A DNA stretch of 64,000 nucleotides. Source: Bradyrhizobium japonicum USDA 6. Lineage in GTDB: Bacteria > Pseudomonadota > Alphaproteobacteria > Rhizobiales > Xanthobacteraceae. The stretch spans positions 4,876,001-4,940,000 of the forward strand of contig NC_017249.1 in the NCBI RefSeq assembly GCF_000284375.1. The letters are read 5' to 3'. Positions 41,345-50,320 of this stretch are shown piece after piece. Position numbers and translations under genes: made by a program. A model generated the notes under the pieces. The model made no database searches. It was not told the DNA's origin and saw nothing but the letters and a program-made list of their open reading frames with translations. Position 1 is the stretch's first letter, and every line of letters begins with the position of its first letter.

Positions 41345-41598
41345 CTCGATCTCCAATCACACAATCGTGCGTGCATCAGGTGTCCAAGCACAGATGCAAT
41401 ATCCGTCGTGTAGTCGACATTGGAACTCATGAAAACCCTTGTTTCAAAGGGTTTCCCGCGCGCGCTGCTAAACATTCATTAACGCAGCACAGCCCTTTGG
41501 CTCCGACTGTTGCGTCGGAGTTACAGCAATTCCGTCGAGCGCTGATATGACGACGCCACGGCCCGGGGGCCTAATGACGAAACTGGAACGGGAATCAA

Positions 41599-42318
41599 AT
41601 GAACAAGAATCTGTTGCTTGCTGCTGTGAGCCTTGTCGCGCTGAGCGCGACTGCGCCGGCGCTGGCTGCTGACCTCGCTGCGCGGCCTTACACCAAGGCG
41701 CCTGCGATGATCGCGACCGTCTATGACTGGAGCGGCTTCTACATCGGCATCAACGGCGGCGGCGGTTCGTCGCACGCGACCTGGGATTTCGTCGGCGTTG
41801 GTCGTGAAGGCTCGCACGATGCGACCGGCGGCACGGTCGGTGGTCAGATCGGCTATCGCTGGCAGTCCGGCCAGTGGGTGTTCGGCGTGGAAGGCCAGGG
41901 CAACTGGGCCGATTTCTCGGGCGACAACGCCAGCGCGCTGTTTGCTACCCGCAACCGCACCAAGATCGATGCGTTCGGTCTGATCACCGGTCAGGTTGGC
42001 TACGCCTGGAACAACGTCCTGGTCTACGTCAAGGGCGGTGCGGCTGTGGTCAGCAACAAGTACGAGATCTCCAACACGGCGGGCGCGCTGCTCTCCTCGT
42101 CCAGCGACAGCCGTTGGGGTGGCACGGTCGGTGCCGGCCTCGAGTACGGCTTCGCGCCGAACTGGTCGGTTGGCGTCGAGTACAACCACATCTTCCTGTC
42201 CGACAAGGACGTGACCTTCGCTGGCTTCGCCGGCTCGGAGCGCATCCGCCAGGACGTCGACATGGGTCTCGTCCGCCTGAACTACAAGTTCGGCGGCCCG
42301 CTGATCGGCCGTTACTAA
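41599..42318 (+). CDS. Outer-membrane beta-barrel protein (Omp25/31-like)
   Basis: A 239-residue porin-like protein with a signal peptide ending APALAA, the typical linker DLAARPYTKAP, then YDWSGFYIGINGGGG, the hallmark first strand of the Rhizobiales Omp25/Omp31 family. Alternating strands follow, ending VRLNYKFGGPLIGRY. It is probably an abundant surface protein stabilising the outer membrane. GGAACGGGAA precedes the ATG, and a strong terminator follows. Confidence 0.9.
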   Translation: MNKNLLLAAVSLVALSATAPALAADLAARPYTKAPAMIATVYDWSGFYIGINGGGGSSHATWDFVGVGREGSHDATGGTVGGQIGYRWQSGQWVFGVEGQGNWADFSGDNASALFATRNRTKIDAFGLITGQVGYAWNNVLVYVKGGAAVVSNKYEISNTAGALLSSSSDSRWGGTVGAGLEYGFAPNWSVGVEYNHIFLSDKDVTFAGFAGSERIRQDVDMGLVRLNYKFGGPLIGRY

Positions 42319-42362
42319 GAAAACGCCTGAGACTGATCGCTCTGCCTGGAGCGGTTGTCGAA

Positions 42363-42389
42363 GCCCCGGCCGTTGGCCGGGGCTTTTTT
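42363..42389 (+). terminator. Rho-independent terminator of the outer-membrane protein gene
   Basis: GCCCCGGCC and GGCCGGGGC form a perfect nine-base stem with a GTT loop at 42363-42383, followed by six T residues. Confidence 0.92.
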
Positions 42390-42441
42390 ATTGTTTGAAT
42401 TCAGCGAGTTAACCATCCCATTTCGAGGTGGCCGAGACGGC

Positions 42442-42470
42442 TTGACTCTCAAGAACGAAATGAGAACAAT
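42442..42470 (+). promoter_or_regulatory. Promoter of the 32-residue membrane peptide
   Basis: TTGACT at 42442-42447, a 17-base spacer and AACAAT at 42465-42470 are a fair sigma70 match. Both LexA boxes overlap the -10 region or the start site. Confidence 0.6.
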
Positions 42471-42485
42471 GTTCTTCATACGTTC
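42453..42485 (+). promoter_or_regulatory. Double LexA (SOS) operator
   Basis: GAAC-N7-GAAC at 42453-42467 and GTTC-N7-GTTC at 42471-42485 are both exact matches to the alphaproteobacterial LexA box, one on each strand, three bases apart. They overlap the promoter, so LexA binding would block transcription until DNA damage. Confidence 0.85.
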
Positions 42486-42502
42486 TGGTGATGGAGCAAG
42501 CC

Positions 42503-42601
42503 ATGTTCAGGATTTTCGTGGAAGAAGCCGCCGCACTCGCCTCGATCTCGCTGTTCGTCGGGATGATCGCAATCTGGGCGCAGGTGATTCCGCAGCTCTA
42601 G
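42503..42601 (+). CDS. SOS-regulated single-span membrane peptide, SidA-like candidate
   Basis: A 32-residue peptide, starting MFRIFVEEAAALASISLF and ending WAQVIPQL, with a single hydrophobic helix. GGAG lies six bases before the ATG. The double LexA box upstream makes it an SOS gene. Caulobacter SidA is a LexA-controlled inner-membrane peptide of 29 residues that blocks division via FtsW/FtsN; size, topology and regulation agree, but homology was not tested. It is too short for usual gene callers and lies about 200 bases before dnaE. Confidence 0.68.
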   Translation: MFRIFVEEAAALASISLFVGMIAIWAQVIPQL

Positions 42602-42802
42602 GCCGCGGCTGCCAGACGCCCTTGGTCATGTCCTTGGGGAAAAGCGGGACGACGCGGCCGTTTCGTGGCTCCGGCGTGGACTCTGAAGCGGTGACGCCCC
42701 ACCATTGTGAGGCGAGTCGGCTGGGTGGGCGGAAGATGTCCTCATGATCCCCCTGGAGCCGGCGACCGCTCCATCTCATCTGCAAGAGGCCGTCACGCGA
42801 CC

Positions 42803-45800
42803 ATGCCGAGCGCCGGATTTGTCCACCTTCACGTTCACTCGGCCTATTCGCTGCTCAAGGGCTCGATCAAGATCGCCAAGCTCGCCGAGCTTGCGAAGAA
42901 AGACCACCAGCCCGCACTGGCGCTGACCGACACCGACAACATGTTCGGCGCGCTGGAGTTCTCCGACAAGATGGCGGGCTCCGGCATCCAGCCGATCGTT
43001 GGCTGCGAGCTCGCGATCGATTTCGGCGATCAGGATCCCAATGCGCGCAACGCGCTGTTGCCGTCGCGTGTGGTGCTGCTGGCGGCCCAGGAGCGCGGCT
43101 ATCGCAGCCTGATGCGGCTGAACTCGCGCGCGTTCCTCGAATCGCCTGACAGCCACGCGCCGTTCATCAAGTTCGACTGGCTCGACGGTGAGACCGAAGG
43201 CTTGATCGCACTCACGGGCGGCCCCGACGGTCCGATCTCGCTTGCGCTGGCCAGCGGGCAGGCTGAAATTGCGGCGACGCGCTGCGAGCGTCTCGCCGGC
43301 CTGTTCGGCGACCGCCTCTATGTCGAATTGCAGCGCCACAACATCGACAAGGAGCGCCGCGTCGAAAGCGGGCTGATCGACATCGCCTACGCAAAAGGCC
43401 TGCCGCTGGTTGCGACCAACGAGCCGTATTTCGCTTCGAACGACGATTACGAGGCGCATGATGCGCTGCTCTGCATCGCCGGCGGGCGACTGATCGCCGA
43501 GACCGATCGCGTTCAGCTCACGCCCGATCACCGCTTCAAGACCCGCGCCGAGATGGCGGTGCTGTTCGCCGACATTCCGGAGGCGCTGGCCTCGACGGTG
43601 GAGATCGCCGAGCGCTGCTCGTTCCGCCCGATGACGCGCAAGCCGATCCTGCCGTTCTTCACCGTCGGCGCCGCCGCAAGCTCCGACGCGGCGTCGGTCG
43701 AGGCGGCCGAGCTGAAGCGCCAGGCGGAGGAGGGGCTCGCCAACCGCCTGCGCGTGCACGGCCTGTCGCAGGGCACCACGGAAGAGGATTACAACAAGCG
43801 CCTGGCGTTCGAGCTCGACGTCATCATGCGCATGAAGTACGCGGGCTACTTCCTGATCGTGTCGGACTTCATCAAATGGGCGAAGTCGCAGGGGATTCCG
43901 GTCGGGCCGGGCCGCGGTTCGGGCGCCGGCTCACTGGTCGCCTGGGCGCTGACCATCACCGACCTCGACCCGATCAAGTTCGGCCTGCTGTTCGAGCGCT
44001 TCCTCAATCCGGAACGCGTCTCGATGCCGGACTTCGACATCGATTTCTGCCAGGACCGCCGCGGCGAGGTGATCAGGTACGTCCAGGAGCGCTACGGTCG
44101 CGACCAGGTCGCGCAGATCATCACCTTCGGTACGCTGCAGGCGCGCGGCGTGCTGCGCGACGTCGGCCGGGTGCTGCAAATGCCCTATGGCCAGGTCGAC
44201 AAGCTGACCAAGCTCGTGCCGCAGAATCCGGCCGCGCCGGTGACGTTGGCCGCCGCGATCGAGAGCGAGCCGAAGCTTCAGGCGTTCCGCGATGAAGACC
44301 CGGTGGTGGCGCGCGCCTTCGACATCGCGCAGCGCCTCGAAGGCCTGACCCGCCACGCCTCGACACACGCGGCCGGCATCGTGATCGGCGATCGCCCCCT
44401 GAGCGAACTCGTGCCGATGTACCGCGATCCCAAGTCGGACATGCCGGTGACCCAGTTCAACATGAAATGGGTCGAGCCGGCCGGGCTCGTGAAGTTCGAC
44501 TTCCTCGGCCTGAAGACGCTGACCGTGCTCGACGTCGCGGTGAAGCTCCTGAAGCCGCGCAACATCGACATCGATCTCGCGACGTTGCCGATCGACGATG
44601 CCGAAAGCTACCAGATGCTGGCGCGGGGCGAGGTGGTCGGCGTGTTCCAGGTTGAAAGCCAGGGCATGCGGCGCGCGCTGGTCGACATGCGCCCCGACCG
44701 TTTCGAGGACATCATCGCGCTGGTCGCACTCTATCGCCCGGGCCCGATGGCGAACATCCCGACCTATTGCTCGCGCAAGCACGGCGACGAGGAGCCGGAA
44801 TATCTGCACCCGGTGCTGGAGCCGATCCTGAAGGAGACCTTCGGCGTCATCATCTACCAGGAACAGGTGATGCAGATCGCGCAGGTGATGTCGGGCTATT
44901 CGCTCGGTGACGCCGACCTGCTGCGCCGCGCCATGGGCAAGAAGATCCGCGCCGAGATGGACAAGCAGCGCGACATCTTCGTCGCCGGCGCGGTGAAGAA
45001 CGGCGTGCCGCAGGGGCAGGCCGAGACCATCTTCGAGCTGCTCGCAAAGTTCGCCGACTACGGCTTCAACAAGAGCCACGCGGCGGCCTACGCGCTGGTG
45101 TCCTACCACACCGCCTATATGAAGGCGCATTACCCGGTGGAGTTCATCGCAGCGTCGATGACGCTCGATCTCAACAACACCGACAAGCTCTCCGAATTCC
45201 GTTCCGAGGCGCAGCGCCTCGGCATCAAGGTCGAGCCGCCGAACATCAACCGCTCAGGCCCGACCTTCGATGTCGGCGAGAAGACGATCTATTACGCGCT
45301 CGCCGCGCTCAAGGGCGTCGGCATCCAGGCGATCGAGCAGATCATCGAGGAGCGGACCAAGCGCGGGCTGTTCACCTCGCTTGCCGACTTCGCCGCGCGG
45401 GTCAATCCGCGCGCGATCAACAAGCGCATCATCGAGAGTCTCGCTGCCGCCGGCGCCTTCGACACGCTGGAGCCGAACCGCGCCCGCGTGTTCGCCGGCG
45501 CGGATTCGATCCTCGCCGCCTGCCAGCGCGCGCATCAGGCCGAGACCATCGGCCAGAACGACATGTTCGGCATGTCGGCGGACGCGCCGACCATCATGCT
45601 GCCGCAGATCGAGCCCTGGCTGCCGGCCGAGCGGTTGCGCCGCGAATATGACGCGATCGGATTCTTCCTGTCGGGCCATCCGCTCGACGATTACGCGATG
45701 GTGCTGAAGCGCCTGCGGGTGCAGAGCTGGGCCGAATTCTCGCGTGCGGTGAAGACCGGCGCCACCGCAGGCAAGGTCGCGGCCACCGTGGTGTCGCGCA

Positions 45801-46306
45801 TGGAGCGGCGAACCAAGACCGGCAACAAGATGGGCATCATGGGGCTCTCTGATCCCACGGGCCATTTCGAGGCGGTGCTGTTCTCCGAAGGCCTCGCGCA
45901 ATATCGCGATGTGCTCGAGCCGGGCGCCGCCGTGCTGCTCCAGTTGGGCGCGGAATTGCAGGGCGAGGACGTCCGCGCCCGCGTGCTGCATGCCGAGCCG
46001 CTCGATGACGCCGCCGCCAAGACGCAGAAGGGCCTGCGCATCTTCGTGCGCGACACCAAGCCGCTGGAGTCGATCGCCAAGCGACTGGCCGGACCCGACA
46101 TGGCGGCCTCGAACGGCGCCGTGCCAAAAGTCGGCAGTCCCGGCATCGCGCCGCGCTCGAACGGCGACGGCGAGGTCTCACTGGTAATGATGCTCGACCT
46201 CGAGACCGAGGTCGAGATGAAGCTGCCCGGCCGCTTCAAGGTCTCTCCGCAGATCGCCGGCGCGATCAAGGCGGTCGCGGGCGTCGTGGACGTGCAGCAG
46301 CTCTGA
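42803..46306 (+). CDS. dnaE: DNA polymerase III alpha subunit
   Basis: A 1167-residue replicative polymerase. The PHP domain opens FVHLHVHSAYSLLKGS; the catalytic acidic motif is MPDFDIDFCQDRRGEVI; further landmarks are GPGRGSGAGSLVAWAL, LGLKTLTVLDVAVKLL and YGFNKSHAAAYALVSY. The C-terminal part has an OB-fold (IMGLSDPTGHFEAVLFSEGL) and tau/clamp-binding regions. The length is that of DnaE1, not the error-prone DnaE2. The ATG at 42803 puts the PHP motif seven residues in, as usual. It synthesises chromosomal DNA within the holoenzyme. Confidence 0.96.
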   Translation: MPSAGFVHLHVHSAYSLLKGSIKIAKLAELAKKDHQPALALTDTDNMFGALEFSDKMAGSGIQPIVGCELAIDFGDQDPNARNALLPSRVVLLAAQERGYRSLMRLNSRAFLESPDSHAPFIKFDWLDGETEGLIALTGGPDGPISLALASGQAEIAATRCERLAGLFGDRLYVELQRHNIDKERRVESGLIDIAYAKGLPLVATNEPYFASNDDYEAHDALLCIAGGRLIAETDRVQLTPDHRFKTRAEMAVLFADIPEALASTVEIAERCSFRPMTRKPILPFFTVGAAASSDAASVEAAELKRQAEEGLANRLRVHGLSQGTTEEDYNKRLAFELDVIMRMKYAGYFLIVSDFIKWAKSQGIPVGPGRGSGAGSLVAWALTITDLDPIKFGLLFERFLNPERVSMPDFDIDFCQDRRGEVIRYVQERYGRDQVAQIITFGTLQARGVLRDVGRVLQMPYGQVDKLTKLVPQNPAAPVTLAAAIESEPKLQAFRDEDPVVARAFDIAQRLEGLTRHASTHAAGIVIGDRPLSELVPMYRDPKSDMPVTQFNMKWVEPAGLVKFDFLGLKTLTVLDVAVKLLKPRNIDIDLATLPIDDAESYQMLARGEVVGVFQVESQGMRRALVDMRPDRFEDIIALVALYRPGPMANIPTYCSRKHGDEEPEYLHPVLEPILKETFGVIIYQEQVMQIAQVMSGYSLGDADLLRRAMGKKIRAEMDKQRDIFVAGAVKNGVPQGQAETIFELLAKFADYGFNKSHAAAYALVSYHTAYMKAHYPVEFIAASMTLDLNNTDKLSEFRSEAQRLGIKVEPPNINRSGPTFDVGEKTIYYALAALKGVGIQAIEQIIEERTKRGLFTSLADFAARVNPRAINKRIIESLAAAGAFDTLEPNRARVFAGADSILAACQRAHQAETIGQNDMFGMSADAPTIMLPQIEPWLPAERLRREYDAIGFFLSGHPLDDYAMVLKRLRVQSWAEFSRAVKTGATAGKVAATVVSRMERRTKTGNKMGIMGLSDPTGHFEAVLFSEGLAQYRDVLEPGAAVLLQLGAELQGEDVRARVLHAEPLDDAAAKTQKGLRIFVRDTKPLESIAKRLAGPDMAASNGAVPKVGSPGIAPRSNGDGEVSLVMMLDLETEVEMKLPGRFKVSPQIAGAIKAVAGVVDVQQL

Positions 46307-46340
46307 AGCGCGATGAGATCTGGAAGAATCGTCATCGTGC
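46306..46340. repeat. Short dispersed repeat after dnaE
   Basis: AAGCGCGATGAGAT, then AGAATCGTCATCGTGC, pairs internally and is related to 62715-62757 in the opposite internal order. The remaining part of the 326-base spacer up to the carbonic anhydrase gene shows no gene. Confidence 0.5.
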
Positions 46341-46632
46341 CGTGGATCGTTGTTGGAGCCTGATCCAGGCGCAAATGCGTGCCGCGTTTGTCGCAAGGGA
46401 AAACGGCTGCGCTTTTTTCGGGTCAGGCTTTAGCGGCCCGATTGCAAACATATGCAGACGAGCGCAAGTTCGTGCAGTCATCGCGCGCGAGGCAAGCGCC
46501 CCTTCGGCTTTGCAGCATGGTTCGCGGTGCAGCAATCATCAGTTGCATCATTTATCATTGGTGATTTCTTCACATCGGCGGACCTATCCTCGCGGCGCTT
46601 CCATTCGTCCACTGTACCCGGGGAAATGTCAC

Positions 46633-47403
46633 ATGTGCGACCAATGCTCTGAATCTCTGCATCATCAATCTCTGCATCAAGACATCGCGCCGTCACGGCG
46701 GTCCGCGATGCTGTTTGGCGCCGCCGCGTTTGGCATGGCTTTCGCGGGCGGAGCCATCGCCAACGGCGCCCTGGCAAAGGAAGCCAAACAGCCGCCGAAG
46801 CCCGAGAACGTGCTGTCGCCCGATGCGTCGTTGAAACGACTGATGGAGGGCAACGCGCGCTACGTCTCGGGTGTGGCGCGGCGGCATGATTTCAAGCATG
46901 AGCGCGAAGCGCTGGCCGGCGGGCAGAACCCGTTCGCGGCCGTGCTGAGCTGCGCGGACTCGCGCATTGCGCCGGAATATGCCTTCGACTCGGGCCGCGG
47001 CGATCTCTTTGTCTGCCGCGTCGCCGGAAACTTTGCCGGGACCGAAACCATCGCCAGCATGGAATATGCGGTCGCCGTGCTCAACGCGCCGCTGATCCTC
47101 GTGCTCGGCCATGATGCCTGCGGCGCGGTCGATGCGACGCTGAAGGCGATCAAGGACAACACGTCGCCGCCGGGACACATTCCCTCGCTGGTCGATGCGA
47201 TCGCGCCCGCCGCAAAGGCCGCGATGCAGCAGGGCGGGGACGTGCTCAACAAGGCGATCCGGCAGAACGTGATCGACAACGTTGCCAAGCTGAAGTCGGC
47301 CGCACCGATCCTCAACGCGGCCGTGGAGCAGGGCAAGCTGAAGGTCGTCGGCGGCATCTACCGGCTCACCACGGGAACGGTCGATCTGATCGCTCAGGGC
47401 TGA
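46633..47403 (+). CDS. Exported (Tat-type) beta-carbonic anhydrase
   Basis: A 256-residue protein: MCDQCSESLHHQSLHQD, then a twin-arginine-like signal (APSRRSAMLFGAAAFGMAFA), so export in folded form is likely. The enzyme domain has the zinc ligands in VLSCADSRIAPE (Cys, Asp) and LVLGHDACGAVDA (His, Cys), the beta-class pattern, and ends GGIYRLTTGTVDLI. It interconverts CO2 and bicarbonate, here presumably in the periplasm. GGGGAAA lies upstream of ATG 46633. The N-terminal CxxC with three His residues is unusual and may bind metal. Confidence 0.88.
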   Translation: MCDQCSESLHHQSLHQDIAPSRRSAMLFGAAAFGMAFAGGAIANGALAKEAKQPPKPENVLSPDASLKRLMEGNARYVSGVARRHDFKHEREALAGGQNPFAAVLSCADSRIAPEYAFDSGRGDLFVCRVAGNFAGTETIASMEYAVAVLNAPLILVLGHDACGAVDATLKAIKDNTSPPGHIPSLVDAIAPAAKAAMQQGGDVLNKAIRQNVIDNVAKLKSAAPILNAAVEQGKLKVVGGIYRLTTGTVDLIAQG

Positions 47404-47578
47404 GCGAGGCTCGCGCCGCAGCAAGGCCGCGAGGCTTACGCGGGCCTGACGCATGGGCTTGATGGGGCGGGGGCGCCATGCCGCCGCCTCAATCCGCGCT
47501 TTTCGTTCAAGAGCCATTCAGCCGGCCGCGCGTCTCATGGACGGTGGCAGCTCAACAACGATAGCGGGCAAGCAAGCC

Positions 47579-50089
47579 ATGCGTGGGACCTACAAGGCCT
47601 TCATCTGTTTTCTCTTGCTGATCCTCGCCTTCGCTGCGGCAGCGCCCGATCCGGCGCGCGCGCAGCAGCAGGAAAAGCGCATCGCGCTCGTGGTCGGCAA
47701 CGGTGCCTACGCCAAGTCGCCGCTGGCGACGACCGCGAACGATGCCGGCCTGATCGCGCAGACGCTGCAAGCGGCGGGCTTCGACGTGGTCGGCGCGCGC
47801 GATCTCGACGGTGACACGCTGCGCAAGAGTCTTCGCGATTTCATCCAAAAGGCGCAGGCCTCGGGTCCCGGCACCGTCGCGATGATCTATCTTGCCGGCT
47901 ACGGCGTGCAGCTTGCCGGCGAGAACTATTTCATCCCGGTCGATTCCAACATCACCCGCGACACCGACATTCCGACCGAAGGCCTGCGCATCAGCGACTA
48001 CGCCCGCCAGCTCGCGTCCATTCCGCTCAAGGCCAACATCGTCGTGCTCGACGCGGCGCGCGCGCAGCCCTTCATCGAGGGTGGCCAGCCGATCGCGAGC
48101 GGACTGGCGCTGGTCGAGCCGGATCCGAACATGCTGATCGCCTTCAACGCCGCGCCCGGCACGGTCGCGCCGGAAGAGCCCGGCCCGTACGGCATTTATG
48201 CGCAATCGCTGGCGGAGATGATCCGTACCGGCGGCCTGCCGCTGGCCGAGGTGTTCGACCGCGTCCGCCTGCGCGTCAACGAGGCCAGCAAGGGCGCGCA
48301 GGTGCCCTGGAACGAGGCGAAGATATCGGCGCCCTTCTCGTTCTTCGAGCGCGGGCCCGATGCGCCGCCGCCGGAGGCCGCGCCCGACCAGGTCGCCGCG
48401 ATCCGCAACAAGCCGATCCGCGATCTCGGCGTGCAGGACGCCTATGCGGCCGCGCTCGAGCGCGATACGTTGCCGGCCTACGAAGAATTTCTCGCGGCCT
48501 ATCCCGGTGACCCGCTGTCGAAGCGCGTGATGGCGATCGTCGCGGCGCGCCGCGAGGCGATCACCTGGCGGCGGACCTATCGGAACGATACGCCGGAGGC
48601 CTATTGGTCCTATCTGCGCCGCTATCCGCGCGGGCCGCATGCGGCCGATGCGCGCCGGCGTCTGGCGATTCTCACCGCGCCGCCCGAGCCACCGCCGACC
48701 TTCGCGATGATCGACTATGACGTGCCGCCCCCGCCGCCGGAGGAGGTGGTCTATGTCGACCGTCCCGTGCTGTACTTCAGCGATCCTGATTTCGGCTTCG
48801 CGCCGCCACCGCCGCCGCCGGTCTATTATCTGCCGCCGCCGCCGCCGGATTTCGTCGTGCTCGAGCCGCCGCTGCCCGTGGTCGGCCTGTTCGTGCTGCC
48901 GCAGCCGCTGTTCGTGCCGATCCCGGTGTTCGTCCGGCCGCCGGTCTATGTCGCGCCGCCAGCGAACAATATCATCTTCAACAACATCCATAACACCACG
49001 GTCATCAACACCGTGATCAACCGGCCGCCCGCCCCGCCCGCGGGAGCGGGAGGAGGGACTGGGCCCGGCAATCTGAGGCCGGCGATTGCCGACCGCGCCA
49101 ACCCGGTAACGCCAATGTTGCCGCAAGCCGCTACGCAGCGCGCCGCGCTGATCCAGCAGGGCAAGGCGCCGATGCCGCTGAGCGCGACGGTCCAGCCGAC
49201 GGCGAGGCCGGGTTCACCTCCCGGGACGCCGGTCAATGTCGCGCCGACCGGCACGCCCCCTGCCGCACCGCCGACCAGGCTGCCACAGACCAACACGCTG
49301 CCGGTTCCCGGCGCCCAAGGCGGGCCGCCGGCGCCGCCGGCCGGGGCAGGGACGTCGCCGGGCGGCAGGCCCTTGGCGCCGACGGCAAATGCACCCGGCG
49401 CGCCCCCGCCGACGCATCCGGGGGTGCCGACCACGGCTGCGCCCGGCACAACGCTGCCGCCCCATCCTGGCGCGCCAACGGCCGGCACTCCGACGACCGT
49501 TGCGCCCACCGCGAACCCGGCCGCGCCCGGCCAACCGCCGAAGCCGCCGGTTGCTCAGACCCCGCCCGGTGGCACGCCCGGGGGCGGCAAGTCTGCAACC
49601 CGCGAGCCGGCCGGCGCGTCGCCTCCGGGCACGCCGCCCGGCACGCCCTCGGGCGCCGCGGGCAAGCCGGTCACGCCGTCGCCCTCGGCCGCGCGCGAGC
49701 CGGTCAAACCGCAGAACTCGCCCGCGACTCCTCCAGCGCAGGCCGCCCGGCCGTCGCCGTCAGCTCCAGCATCGCGGCCGCAGGCCGTGGCGAGGCCGAC
49801 GCCGCCACCGCCCGCCGCTCGCTCGGCACCGCCGCCGCATGTCGCATCGCCTCCGCCGGCCCGCGCGGCTCCGCCTGTGGCCGTCGCGCGGCCGGCGCCT
49901 CCGCCAGTGGCCCGGCCTGCACCTCCACCCATGGCGCGGCCTGCGCCGCCACCGCCGGTCGCCCGGCCGGCACCGCCGCCGCCGCGGATGGCCGTCGCGC
50001 CACCGCCCCCGCCGCGTCCGGCGGCACCTCCGCCGCACCCAGCGGCGCCGGCGGCGAAAAAGTGCCCGCCGAACCAGCCCAAATGCTAG
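47579..50089 (+). CDS. Caspase-fold pseudoenzyme with Pro-rich tail
   Basis: An 836-residue exported protein. Signal MRGTYKAFICFLLLILAFAA is followed by a caspase-like (C14) domain: KRIALVVGNGAYAKSPLATT, DAGLIAQTLQAAGFDV, MIYLAGYGVQLAGENYFIPV, IVVLDAARAQPF. The catalytic His of the normal AGHGVQ motif is Tyr108, and the Cys of DACR is Ala160, so it cannot be a protease. Residues about 260-390 are helical repeats with Trp/Tyr; from about 380 it is Pro-rich, first a Pro/Tyr/Val segment with VVYVDRPV-like parts, then over 300 residues of Pro/Ala-rich repeats (ARPAPPPVARPAPPP). Probably a periplasmic binding or scaffold protein. The ATG at 47579 sits at the signal peptide. Confidence 0.85.
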   Translation: MRGTYKAFICFLLLILAFAAAAPDPARAQQQEKRIALVVGNGAYAKSPLATTANDAGLIAQTLQAAGFDVVGARDLDGDTLRKSLRDFIQKAQASGPGTVAMIYLAGYGVQLAGENYFIPVDSNITRDTDIPTEGLRISDYARQLASIPLKANIVVLDAARAQPFIEGGQPIASGLALVEPDPNMLIAFNAAPGTVAPEEPGPYGIYAQSLAEMIRTGGLPLAEVFDRVRLRVNEASKGAQVPWNEAKISAPFSFFERGPDAPPPEAAPDQVAAIRNKPIRDLGVQDAYAAALERDTLPAYEEFLAAYPGDPLSKRVMAIVAARREAITWRRTYRNDTPEAYWSYLRRYPRGPHAADARRRLAILTAPPEPPPTFAMIDYDVPPPPPEEVVYVDRPVLYFSDPDFGFAPPPPPPVYYLPPPPPDFVVLEPPLPVVGLFVLPQPLFVPIPVFVRPPVYVAPPANNIIFNNIHNTTVINTVINRPPAPPAGAGGGTGPGNLRPAIADRANPVTPMLPQAATQRAALIQQGKAPMPLSATVQPTARPGSPPGTPVNVAPTGTPPAAPPTRLPQTNTLPVPGAQGGPPAPPAGAGTSPGGRPLAPTANAPGAPPPTHPGVPTTAAPGTTLPPHPGAPTAGTPTTVAPTANPAAPGQPPKPPVAQTPPGGTPGGGKSATREPAGASPPGTPPGTPSGAAGKPVTPSPSAAREPVKPQNSPATPPAQAARPSPSAPASRPQAVARPTPPPPAARSAPPPHVASPPPARAAPPVAVARPAPPPVARPAPPPMARPAPPPPVARPAPPPPRMAVAPPPPPRPAAPPPHPAAPAAKKCPPNQPKC

Positions 50090-50179
50090 GTCTTTGCTAG
50101 GTCTTTACTGACTGGCGTGGTCTTTACGGATGAGGGCCTTCGGGAGGCGAAAACCGCCCCCGAAAAGGCCCTTATTTCC

Positions 50180-50207
50180 TTGCTTCTGGCCGAAATGGCG
50201 CTATATA
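50180..50207 (+). promoter_or_regulatory. Candidate promoter of rpsB-tsf
   Basis: TTGCTT at 50180-50185, a 16-base spacer and TATATA at 50202-50207 resemble a sigma70 promoter about 110 bases before rpsB. The spacer is one base short of ideal. Confidence 0.5.
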
Positions 50208-50320
50208 GCGCCCCATCTCACACGGAAACATGGCTCACAAGGCCGTCCGGTGGCAACCGGGGCGAGAACGCTCCGTTTTGCTCACACGTTTCCGGAGGAA
50301 CCAACCGGAGAATTGAAACT

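Noticed and set aside
41433..41454. Terminator between DUF3551 and the outer-membrane protein gene
   Set aside because: AAACCCTT/AAGGGTTT can pair, but the two genes diverge here, so there is no transcript to end; it may be an operator or chance.
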